A stretch of 64,000 bases of DNA from contig WTGO01000017.1 of NCBI GenBank assembly GCA_011523515.1, positions 31,151-95,150 of the forward strand. Reading direction: 5' to 3'. The notes below the pieces were generated by a model that had not been told where the DNA came from, ran no database searches, and worked only from the letters and a program-made list of their open reading frames with translations. The stretch is from Chloroflexota bacterium. GTDB taxonomy: Bacteria; Chloroflexota; Anaerolineae; Aggregatilineales; Phototrophicaceae. How positions within the stretch are numbered: the first letter of the stretch is position 1; each line of letters starts with the position of its first letter. Shown piece by piece: positions 8,940 to 16,103 of this stretch. Both the position numbers and the translations under genes were made by a program.

Positions 8940-8960
8940 GGGCGACCAGATTGGTCGCCC
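8940..8960. repeat. REP-like palindrome (9-bp stem, 3-nt loop)
   Basis: GGGCGACCA-GAT-TGGTCGCCC forms a perfect 9-bp stem and is followed by CCTACAAAAA. There is no T-run on the minus strand, so it is not a standard terminator for mraY. The form (GC-rich stem, then CCCCTACA) is like the dispersed palindromic elements common in Chloroflexota genomes. A similar shorter form, GGCGGG-ATTAG-CCCGCC then CGCTACA, lies near 32266-32290. Confidence 0.5.
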
Positions 8961-9022
8961 CTACAAAAATCGAAGCGCTGGGCGCTTGGCTCGCGCGCGC
9001 CGGGATAAGCCTGTCGGCCAGT

Positions 9023-10048
9023 TTACAGCAGCGCTAGCGCAACACCGACAAAGGCGCTGAGAATGCCAATCAACCAGAAGCGCTGCACAATCTGAGTTTC
9101 GCTCCAGCCGCCAAGCTCGAAATGATGATGAATTGGCGTGCGGCGGAAGGGTCGTATATCGACGCCGTAAAAGCGCCGGCTCAGCTTGGCCGAGGCGACC
9201 TGCAAGATCACGCTAAGGATTTCCATCACCGGCACAATGGCAATGACGGGCAGCAGCAGCCAGTGCCCGGTCATCACCGCCACGGCGCCCAAAGTGGCGC
9301 CCAGCGCCAGGGAACCGGTATCACCCATGAACAGTTGCGCCGGGTGCGCGTTATACCAGAGAAAGGAGAAGCAGGCGCCTACGATGACAAAGCACAACTC
9401 CACCATGAAAATCTGATTCTGCAATAACGCGATGACGCCGTACGCGCCAAAGGCGCTGGCAGTGATGATGCCGGCCAGCCCGTCCAAGCCGTCGGTGAAG
9501 TTGGTGGCGTTTGAGGTGGCCACGATGATGAAGGTGCTGATGCAGACAAACAGCACGGGATGCAGAGGAATCCGAATCTGAATCAGCGGCAGAATCATCG
9601 AGTTGGCGAAGGAGAATTCAAAGTGGGAGATCACTGTGGAGGCAATCAGAGCCAGTAGGATTTGCGCGGCGAATTTCATCGTGCCGGACAAGCCTTCGCC
9701 AACACTGCCGCGCGAAGTCTGGATGCCCTCCCAGTCATCAATAACACCCAGCAGCGCGAAGCCGATCAGCACGAAGAGCGGAAGCAAGATACTACGGCCG
9801 GAACCTTCCTGTACGATGCGCGATATATTGAGCGCCAATGTTATGGCCATCGTCGGTATGATGATCATGATGCCGCCCATGGTGGGCGTGCCGACCTTCT
9901 GCACGTGATGACTGTCCATCAACTCGGCGCGGATCTGTTTGCCGAGCTTAAGGCGCCGCAATATCGCTACAAATGGGCCGCCCCAGATGACGCCGAGCAG
10001 GAATGTTGCCCCGCCGACGCTGAGCGCCAGCGGTAATTGACCGTCCAT
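9023..10048 (-). CDS. mraY: phospho-N-acetylmuramoyl-pentapeptide-transferase MraY
   Basis: Membrane enzyme that transfers phospho-MurNAc-pentapeptide to undecaprenyl phosphate, making lipid I. The start chosen is ATG at 10048 (MDGQLPLALSVGG), 13 nt after the ftsI stop; a longer reading would overlap ftsI. About ten membrane segments are present with the family motifs KVGTPTMGGIMIIIP, the Asp pair in GVIDDWEG, NATNFTDGLDGLAG with the catalytic Asp, and HHHFELGGWSE near the C-terminus. Length is 341 residues. This is the last gene of the upstream half of the dcw cluster. Confidence 0.95.
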   Translation of the reverse strand: MDGQLPLALSVGGATFLLGVIWGGPFVAILRRLKLGKQIRAELMDSHHVQKVGTPTMGGIMIIIPTMAITLALNISRIVQEGSGRSILLPLFVLIGFALLGVIDDWEGIQTSRGSVGEGLSGTMKFAAQILLALIASTVISHFEFSFANSMILPLIQIRIPLHPVLFVCISTFIIVATSNATNFTDGLDGLAGIITASAFGAYGVIALLQNQIFMVELCFVIVGACFSFLWYNAHPAQLFMGDTGSLALGATLGAVAVMTGHWLLLPVIAIVPVMEILSVILQVASAKLSRRFYGVDIRPFRRTPIHHHFELGGWSETQIVQRFWLIGILSAFVGVALALL

Positions 10049-10061
10049 CGCTGTGCTTTGG

Positions 10062-11810
10062 CTAGCTTTCGCCTGTGCTGATATCAGCCTCTGCCGCCTG
10101 CAGGCGACTTCTGACATTATCATCCGGTATTTCCAACAAAATAACAAGGCGTTCGGCCACACGCCTGAACACCGGCGCCGCTACCTCGTAGCCAAAATCG
10201 CCGTCAGGTCGATCCAGTTTGACCATGACGACTGCCTGCGGATCGTCAGCCGGCAAGAAGCCTATAAATGACAGAATCTTGGCGTTGCGGCCTTCCTCAA
10301 ACGCGACCGCTGTCGATATTTTCGCGGTGCCGGGTTTGCCCGCGATGGTGTACCCGGTCAATTGAGCCTCCGGCGCGCCATCTTCAACCACGCGAATCAG
10401 CATGTCCGTTACGATTTGGGCTGATTCAGCCGAGACGACTCGTCGAATCGTGGTTGGACGGGCGTCCTCGGCGCCTTCTTCGTTGATCACCCGCCGCACA
10501 ATACGCGGTTGGCGCATAATGCCGTCGTTGGCGAGCGCCGAAAATGCGGTGATCATTTGCATTGGCGTTACTTTGACGCTCTGCCCGTGGCTGTTCAGCC
10601 CGAGAAAACTCTCGTTCCAATCGGAGTCGCCCGGGATTCGCAGCTCGCCGCGCTCCTCGGCAAACAAGCCAACGCCTGTTGCCTGCCCGAGGCCAAAAGA
10701 TCGCAGCGTACTGTAGAAGCGCTCCGTACCCATTTCCAACGCGATTGTCGCCGCGCCAATGTCCAGCGATTTGACCAGGATGGAGCTGACATCGGTGGCG
10801 CCGTGGGATTGAAAGTACGGATTCCAAATGTCCCGGCCGCCCACTTCCAGATAACCCTCGTCATTGTAGGTCCAGAAGGTCGAGACAATGCCCTGGTCGA
10901 GCGCGCCGGCGACGGTCAGTACTTGCATGAGCGAGCCGGGCTCGTAGGTCTCGTTGATTGCCGGGTTGACGCGCAGGTTTGGATCGGCGATGTCCAAAAA
11001 ACTGTTGGGATCAATTGAGGGATGGTTAGCCAGCGCAAGCACATCGCCATTGCGTGGATCCATGACGATGATCGTGCCTCGGAACGCGCTGTATTCCTCT
11101 ACCGCCGCTCTCAGTTCGGATTCCACCCAGAATTGCACATCGCGGTCGAGCGTGAGCACGATATCATGGCCGCGCTGCTCGGCGGGGCGATCTTGCGGCA
11201 AGTCAAAGGGCACGTTGCTGACAGAAAGATCAAGCACACGGCCCGAGAGCGTGTCGTTGTATGCGCCTTCGACGCCAAGCGCGCCCCGAAGTCCGTCATC
11301 GACCACGATGCCGATCACGTGCGCCGCCAGTTCGCCCTGGGGATAGAAGCGTTTGGGAATCTCTTCCAGACCCAGAGAAATGTTATCCAGCGCGACGATG
11401 GCTTGTCCTTGCTCGGCCGAAATCGGACCCGCGACAAACTCCCAGACCCGGTCGCTGGTGATCTTGCGATAGAGTTCAAAGTCGTCGATATCAAGGATCT
11501 CCGCCAGCGCTGTCATCAACCCATTGCTATCCGAGACGAGCGCAGGGCTGACGCCGAGGCGAAATTGCACCACGTTGAAAGCTAGCGGCTCGCCGTCGCG
11601 ATCGAAGATTCGGCCGCGCTCGGCCGGGATGCGCAGCGTGGTATTGGTAATGGAGTTGCCGATTTTTTCCAGCTCTTGCCGAACCGAGCGCGGGAAGAAC
11701 TGAAAATTGGCGAGATTGATGATCAAGTAGGCCGCCATCAAAATCAGGAATAGCGCTACGAAGGGCAATCGCGCTTGAATGGTCGCTCGCTGTGAAGACA
11801 TCTCTTGCAT
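10062..11810 (-). CDS. ftsI: FtsI/PBP2-type class B penicillin-binding protein with degenerate active site
   Basis: Septal class B PBP by position (between ftsL-like and mraY) and architecture: one N-terminal membrane segment (about residues 15-35), the RIPAERGRIFDRDGEPLA dimerisation-region motif, then a transpeptidase fold, 582 residues in all. All three transpeptidase motifs are altered. SxxK reads SLMQ at 293-296 in the family context YEPGS; SxN reads SLD at 348-350; KTG reads KPG at 492-494. The active-site serine remains but the general-base lysine is gone. The frame is open and the surrounding sequence conserved, so this is not simple decay. It probably acts as a structural partner of FtsW, not as a cross-linking enzyme; that is inference. 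Confidence 0.88.
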   Translation of the reverse strand: MQEMSSQRATIQARLPFVALFLILMAAYLIINLANFQFFPRSVRQELEKIGNSITNTTLRIPAERGRIFDRDGEPLAFNVVQFRLGVSPALVSDSNGLMTALAEILDIDDFELYRKITSDRVWEFVAGPISAEQGQAIVALDNISLGLEEIPKRFYPQGELAAHVIGIVVDDGLRGALGVEGAYNDTLSGRVLDLSVSNVPFDLPQDRPAEQRGHDIVLTLDRDVQFWVESELRAAVEEYSAFRGTIIVMDPRNGDVLALANHPSIDPNSFLDIADPNLRVNPAINETYEPGSLMQVLTVAGALDQGIVSTFWTYNDEGYLEVGGRDIWNPYFQSHGATDVSSILVKSLDIGAATIALEMGTERFYSTLRSFGLGQATGVGLFAEERGELRIPGDSDWNESFLGLNSHGQSVKVTPMQMITAFSALANDGIMRQPRIVRRVINEEGAEDARPTTIRRVVSAESAQIVTDMLIRVVEDGAPEAQLTGYTIAGKPGTAKISTAVAFEEGRNAKILSFIGFLPADDPQAVVMVKLDRPDGDFGYEVAAPVFRRVAERLVILLEIPDDNVRSRLQAAEADISTGES

Positions 11811-11823
11811 GTCGCGACTCTCG

Positions 11824-12294
11824 TCAGGCGCCGAAGGACTGGAATTGATCGCGCAGCAGGGCGAGTTGCTGTTCCAGCCAACTGCCGAAAGTTTCGTCGT
11901 ATACGGGGGCCGCTAGTTCCGCCTCTGTGCCATTAATGCTTGCGACAGGTAGCCGATCCCGATTCGGGTTGTATCCGTCAATTAAGATGTAATCGATATC
12001 GGCGTTGGTAGCGGGGCGGAAACCGATCGCCTCCGACCGCGCGAACAGACGCGGCACGGTGCGGAAACTGGCGATCTCGCCAATCAGCCTTTCATTCTGA
12101 CGTTTGAGCTCGTCTCGCTGTTTGATCAGCTCTTCGATCTGCCGATTGGTAATGGCGAAGGAGGCGACCTGTGACAAGTACAGGCTGCCGAGAATGAGCA
12201 GAATCGCGACGCCCAGGATCGCCAAGGCGGTGGCCTGGTTGCGCGTCCGAAAGCGCTTGCGGCTGAAGGTATGTTGGATCCATGCTTGAGACAT
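11824..12294 (-). CDS. FtsL/DivIC-like septum protein
   Basis: A 156-residue bitopic protein: basic cytoplasmic N-terminus, one membrane segment at about residues 23-45 (ALAILGVAILLILGSLYL), then a heptad-like coiled coil (IEELIKQRDELKRQNERLIGEIASF) and an acidic C-terminal extension of about 70 residues. Topology and position between rsmH and ftsI identify it as the FtsL-type subunit of the divisome core; sequence identity in this family is too low for a firm symbol. It lies 13 nt before ftsI. The extended C-terminus is longer than in most FtsL proteins (about 100-120 residues). Confidence 0.7.
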   Translation of the reverse strand: MSQAWIQHTFSRKRFRTRNQATALAILGVAILLILGSLYLSQVASFAITNRQIEELIKQRDELKRQNERLIGEIASFRTVPRLFARSEAIGFRPATNADIDYILIDGYNPNRDRLPVASINGTEAELAAPVYDETFGSWLEQQLALLRDQFQSFGA

Positions 12295-12314
12295 GATTCG
12301 CCGCGGCCTGTCCT

Positions 12315-12360
12315 AAGAAAAAAAGCATCAGACGGCAGCTTGCGCGCAGCTGCCAATCTG
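12315..12360 (-). terminator. terminator/attenuator-like hairpin between rsmH and ftsL
   Basis: On the minus strand, CAGA-TT-GGCAGCT-GCGCGCA-AGCTGCC-G-TCTG forms a 7-bp GC-rich stem extended by 4 bp past a small internal loop. ATGC and seven T residues follow. It starts 54 nt after the rsmH stop and ends about 20 nt before the ftsL-like start, so it could terminate or attenuate transcription inside the operon. Confidence 0.5.
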
Positions 12361-12414
12361 TACCTTATTCAATGTATCAGTAATGGAATAACGCGCAACT
12401 CGAGTTTGACGCGC

Positions 12415-13341
12415 TTACAATCTTTCGACGACCCGTAGCTTGGCGCTGCGGCTTCGGGGGTTGGCGTTTACTTCGGCCGGATCGGGGATGACCGGCTTGC
12501 GGTTGACCAATTTAACGCAGGCGCGCCGCTCCTCTAAGGAGGCCATTCCCGGCGGCGCCACCACGCTGGTCGAAAGTAGTTTGAAAGCCTGCTTGACCAG
12601 CCGGTCTTCGAGGCTGTGAAAAGTGATTACCGCCAGGCGGCCGCCGGGGCGGAGCAAATCGACGGCGATGGGCAGCACTTTTTTCACGGCATCAAGTTCC
12701 TGGTTGACGGCGATGCGCAGCGCTTGAAAAACTTTGGTCGCCGGGTGTACTCTGGATTTCCGTTTAGCTGCGGCCGGCACGGCGTCAGCGATCACTTCGG
12801 CCAGTATACGCGTCGATGTGATGGGCCGCTGCCGCGAGATTTCGCGGGCGATGCGGTGTGAATGGCGTTCTTCGCCGTAGCGAAAGAAGAGATCCGCCAG
12901 CTCTTCAGTGGCGAGGCCGTTAACGAGATCGCCAGCTGTGTAGCCGGCTGCATCGCGGTCAAAGCGCATATCCAGCGGCGCATCGAAACGAAACGAGAAG
13001 CCCCGCGCCGGATCATCGATCTGCATAGACGATAGACCCAGGTCAAGCAAGATGGCGTCGACAGTTTGCCAGCCCAGATCCCGCGCCGCGTCCTGCATGT
13101 CGACGTAACTGCCGCGGTAAAAGTAGACACGGTCATGGAAGCCCGCCAGTCGCTGCCTGGCAATCTCGATGGCGTTGGCATCGCGATCGCATGCCAGCAA
13201 GGCGTCGATGCCGGCCTCCAGCAAGGCGAAACTGTGCCCGCCGCCGCCGACTGTGCCGTCGATCAGGCGTGTCGTGCCCGGCGCATCGGCTTGCAGCGCG
13301 GCGATCACTTCGTTCACGAGAATGGGAATGTGTCGACTCAT
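12415..13341 (-). CDS. rsmH: 16S rRNA (cytosine(1402)-N(4))-methyltransferase RsmH (MraW)
   Basis: SAM-dependent methyltransferase that modifies C1402 of 16S rRNA near the decoding centre. The start is ATG at 13341 (MSRHIPILVNEVIAAL), the typical RsmH N-terminus. Motifs seen are the SAM loop DGTVGGGGHSFALLEAG near residue 33, LLDLGLSSMQIDDPARGFSFRFDAPLDMR (family signature) near residue 105, FQALRIAVNQEL and FHSLEDRLVKQAF. Length is 308 residues. It is the first gene of the dcw cluster here; no mraZ precedes it. Confidence 0.96.
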   Translation of the reverse strand: MSRHIPILVNEVIAALQADAPGTTRLIDGTVGGGGHSFALLEAGIDALLACDRDANAIEIARQRLAGFHDRVYFYRGSYVDMQDAARDLGWQTVDAILLDLGLSSMQIDDPARGFSFRFDAPLDMRFDRDAAGYTAGDLVNGLATEELADLFFRYGEERHSHRIAREISRQRPITSTRILAEVIADAVPAAAKRKSRVHPATKVFQALRIAVNQELDAVKKVLPIAVDLLRPGGRLAVITFHSLEDRLVKQAFKLLSTSVVAPPGMASLEERRACVKLVNRKPVIPDPAEVNANPRSRSAKLRVVERL

Positions 13342-13426
13342 CAGCGGACGCTTCTCGTATTTATGGCGCGGAAGGGGCCGGGTAGCGTCGGAAGGGTATG
13401 GTCGCTTGAAGGCCCGGTCGCATCGG

Positions 13427-13455
13427 TTCACCCCAACACGCGATCATGCTAAAAT
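13427..13455 (+). promoter_or_regulatory. promoter of uvrC (extended -10)
   Basis: TTCACC at 13427-13432, 17 bp, then TAAAAT at 13450-13455 preceded by TGC, an extended -10. The predicted start of transcription is about 35 nt before the uvrC ATG. The same TGnTAAAAT form occurs upstream of the AAA ATPase, the ATP synthase genes and the GT2 gene in this window. Confidence 0.5.
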
Positions 13456-13496
13456 GGTCTTGATTCAGCCCGCCATGACCTAGTCTACCAGCGCTT

Positions 13497-15383
13497 ATGC
13501 ACTACGAGAAACCGCCTCATATTGAGACGATACTCAGAAACTTGCCCGCCAAGCCCGGCGTCTACCTGCTCAAGAATGGCCGCGGGAAGATTATCTATGT
13601 CGGCAAAGCCAAACGCCTGCGGAATCGCGTGCGCAGTTATTTCACCACGCAGGCCGACGGCAATAGCAAGACCCTGCGCATGCGCGGAGAAGTCGCGGAC
13701 ATCGACTTCTTCATCACCGAGAATGAAGTCAAGGCGCTGATCCTCGAAGAAACACTAATCAAGAAGCACAAGCCCCGATTCAATATCGAGTTAAAGGATG
13801 ACAAGCGTTACCCGTATATTCGCGTCGGCTGGGGCGAGGCTTTTCCCAAAGTCGAAACGACCCGTCGCATCGTCGACGACGGCTCTCGCTATTTCGGCCC
13901 CTATTCGGCTATGTGGGTCGTGCAGAAGACGCTTAGCGACTTGCGCAAAGCCTTCCCTTACCTCACTTGCGATCGCGACATCACCGGTAATGATGAGCGC
14001 GCGTGCCTGTTCCACGATATCAAACTCTGCAACGCGCCTTGCATCGGCGCGGTAACGCGCGACGAATACCGCTTCATGATTCAGGAGTTGATGGATGTGC
14101 TCAGCGGACGCGCCAACGATGTTCAGCGACGCTTGGTCAATAAGATGAACAGCGCGGCCGAGAGCTTGAATTTCGAGAAGGCGGCTGGCATCCGCGATCA
14201 ACTCAAAGCCATTGATTTCATCACCAACAAGCACAAGGCGGTGGGCAAGAGCATGACCGATCACGATGTGATCGCGCTGGCGCGGGACGACCGAGACGCC
14301 ACCGTACAGATCATGTTCATTCGCAATGGCAAACTCATCGGCAGCGACTCGCGCACGATGGACAATACCGAGGGCGAGAGCGATGCCGTCGTGCTGGAGC
14401 AATTCATCAGCCAATTTTACGCCAATTCCGCCAATATCCCGCGCGAGCTGATTCTGCCCAATGAAGTGGAAGAGGCGCGTATCCTGGAGCGCTGGTTGAG
14501 CGACAAACGGGCTGGTTCCCGGGTGACGATTCACGTGCCGCAGCGCGGCGACAAACGCAAATTAGTTGGTTTGGCGCAAGAGAACGCCCTGGAGAGCCTG
14601 CAGATGATGCGGGCGCAGTATGAGGCCGACACGACCAAGCACGAAATGGCGATGGCGGAATTGCAGGCGGAGCTGGGGCTGCCGCGCATCCCCAACCGGA
14701 TCGAGTGCTTTGATATCAGCACGACGCAGGGCACGGCGATTGTGGCGAGCCGGGTGGTATTCGTGCAGGGCGCGCCACGCAAGAGCGAGTACCGCCGCTT
14801 CAATATCCGCAGCGTATCCCATGCCGGCGCCGATGACTACCAGTCGATGAGCGAAGCGCTGACGCGCCGCTTCATGCGCTGGAAGAACGCTGTGGAAAAA
14901 GACAAGGAGCTGACGCCCGATGGGGTGGAGAAGGACGAAACCTGGCGTCTGCTTCCCGACTTGCTGCTGATCGACGGGGGCAAGGGTCAGCTAAATGCAG
15001 CCCTGGCCGTGCTGGACGAATTCGGCCTGGGCGATCGCGTGCCGCTGGCGTCCCTGGCCAAGCGCATTGAAGAAATATTCCTGCCCGACCGGGTGGACTC
15101 GGTCCTGCTGCCGCGCCGCAGCGAAGCGCTGTATCTCGTGCAGCGCGCGCGCGATGAAGCGCATCGCTTCGCCATCACCAGCCACCGTAAACAGCGCCAG
15201 AAAAAAGGCTTGGCCAGCCGCCTGGAGACGGTTCCCGGCGTTGGGCCCAAACGGCGCAAGGTCTTGCTCAAGCACTTTGAGAACTCGATCGATGCCATAA
15301 GCAACGCCAGCGTCGCCGAGCTGGCCGCGGTGAATGGCATCAGCAAGGAAGTGGCGCTGAATATCAAGAGTCACCTGGATTGA
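13497..15383 (+). CDS. uvrC: excinuclease ABC subunit UvrC
   Basis: Dual-incision nuclease of nucleotide excision repair, acting with UvrA and UvrB. The 628-residue product has the N-terminal GIY-YIG domain (GVYLLKNGRGKIIYVGKAKRLRNRVRSYF, residues 20-49), a UVR motif with NSAAESLNFEKAAGIRDQLKAI near residue 220, and the RNase H-like incision domain (RIECFDISTTQGT near 400, LLIDGGKGQLNAAL near 490). It ends in helix-hairpin-helix motifs (VPGVGPKRRKVLLKHF). It is transcribed alone, diverging from rsmH. The 3' end overlaps the opposing hepT remnant by 13 bp. Confidence 0.97.
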   Translation: MHYEKPPHIETILRNLPAKPGVYLLKNGRGKIIYVGKAKRLRNRVRSYFTTQADGNSKTLRMRGEVADIDFFITENEVKALILEETLIKKHKPRFNIELKDDKRYPYIRVGWGEAFPKVETTRRIVDDGSRYFGPYSAMWVVQKTLSDLRKAFPYLTCDRDITGNDERACLFHDIKLCNAPCIGAVTRDEYRFMIQELMDVLSGRANDVQRRLVNKMNSAAESLNFEKAAGIRDQLKAIDFITNKHKAVGKSMTDHDVIALARDDRDATVQIMFIRNGKLIGSDSRTMDNTEGESDAVVLEQFISQFYANSANIPRELILPNEVEEARILERWLSDKRAGSRVTIHVPQRGDKRKLVGLAQENALESLQMMRAQYEADTTKHEMAMAELQAELGLPRIPNRIECFDISTTQGTAIVASRVVFVQGAPRKSEYRRFNIRSVSHAGADDYQSMSEALTRRFMRWKNAVEKDKELTPDGVEKDETWRLLPDLLLIDGGKGQLNAALAVLDEFGLGDRVPLASLAKRIEEIFLPDRVDSVLLPRRSEALYLVQRARDEAHRFAITSHRKQRQKKGLASRLETVPGVGPKRRKVLLKHFENSIDAISNASVAELAAVNGISKEVALNIKSHLD

Positions 15384-15763
15384 GCGTTATCCTCACCCGT
15401 ACTCGTACACTCTCCGTATTCGGCAGAGATAATAGCTTTCAGTTGTATAATCGGCGGGCCCAAATGGTCCTGTATGACATTCCATAGAATGTCGAGATTT
15501 ATGTCAAAATAAGCGTGCGCCAGCCAGTTGCGCATAACCTTCATGCTTGACCAGGGTAGATCAGGATACTTTGAATGGCACTCTTGTGATACGGAGCCAG
15601 TGGCTTCTCTCAGGATTTCAAGCAACCGGGCCAAAATTCACTGCAGACCTTCGTCTTGAGATAGGGAAGCGCGTGTTTTTCCTTGCGCAAATCGCTGAGC
15701 CTTCTGCGCGGCTTCCAGCGCATGGCACAGTCGTATGCGATCATTCTCCGGACTGGACTTCAA
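15371..15763 (-). pseudogene. hepT: HepT-like (DUF86) toxin gene with in-frame stop
   Basis: The minus-strand frame starting at TTG 15763 reads MKSSPENDRIRLCHALEAAQ..., a typical HepT/DUF86 N-terminus. It is interrupted by TGA at 15638-15640, then continues in the same frame with ILARLLEILREATGSVSQE and the RNase motif RNWLAHAYFD (RX4HXY). HepT is the HEPN ribonuclease toxin of the HepT/MntA pair; MntA modifies its Tyr. The nonsense codon falls in the middle of a helix conserved in the family, so a point mutation is likely. A TTG restart at 15634 could give an 87-residue C-terminal fragment with the active-site motif. The frame begins inside the 3' end of mntA. Confidence 0.75.
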
Positions 15764-16055
15764 ATATCGGTCTGGCCTCCCGGCACACCGTTTCTCGGAA
15801 ATACCGACTCAGATCCTCCGGTGTGCGCAAGTCCACTTCTCGCCCGATTATTCGGCTTAAGTCGACCGTGTGTTGGAAGAATTCCAGGCCGACTCGAGCG
15901 CCAGCCTTGTATTCGGCCAGTAGATCGATGTCGCTGTCAGAGGACATTCCGCCATGAAGCGCCGAACCAAAGACCGACAAGCGTCGAATCGGCTGACTCG
16001 CGCAATACTCGCGAATCTCGTCTATAGGCAACGCAAGTGTCATTTCGTCACTCAA
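15741..16055 (-). CDS. mntA: MntA-like nucleotidyltransferase antitoxin
   Basis: A 104-residue minimal nucleotidyltransferase with the signature VFGSALHGGMSSDSDIDLL (GSx10DxD), the metal-binding motif of MNT enzymes. In HepT/MntA systems this protein AMPylates the Tyr of the HEPN toxin. It precedes and overlaps the broken hepT, as in known pairs. Start TTG at 16055 has AAAGAGG 8 nt upstream; ATG at 16043 is the alternative. Since its toxin is interrupted, this antitoxin may be an orphan. Confidence 0.82.
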   Translation of the reverse strand: MSDEMTLALPIDEIREYCASQPIRRLSVFGSALHGGMSSDSDIDLLAEYKAGARVGLEFFQHTVDLSRIIGREVDLRTPEDLSRYFRETVCREARPIFEVQSGE

Positions 16056-16084
16056 CGCAATGACCTCTTTTTTCTATCACTGCC

Positions 16085-16090
16085 ATTATA
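16085..16090 (-). promoter_or_regulatory. putative -10 box for mntA/hepT
   Basis: A perfect TATAAT lies on the minus strand, 30 bp upstream of the mntA start, in the 48-bp gap after serA. No good -35 hexamer is seen (GCAAAT at 17 bp). It allows the toxin-antitoxin pair to be transcribed separately from the serine genes. Confidence 0.35.
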
Positions 16091-16103
16091 GCGCAGATTG
16101 TAC

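Larger units (their letters stand above)
8599..9022 (-). other. intergenic region with palindromes, splits the dcw cluster
   Basis: A 424-bp stretch between mraY and murD with no convincing gene on either strand. From the murD side it holds a perfect 18-bp palindrome at 8631-8648, then GC-rich text with GGGATTGGGGCCGGGGATGG, a 6-bp-stem hairpin GGCGGC/GCCGCC near 8884-8902, and a 9-bp-stem hairpin at 8940-8960 followed by CCTACAAAAA. The last two look like dispersed repetitive palindromes. The gap probably separates two transcription units: rsmH to mraY, and murD to ftsA. Confidence 0.6.

Noticed and set aside
10062..11810. The degenerate FtsI motifs could be frameshift artefacts
   Set aside because: The three sites are far apart, each lies in correct frame within recognisable family context, and each change is a codon substitution.
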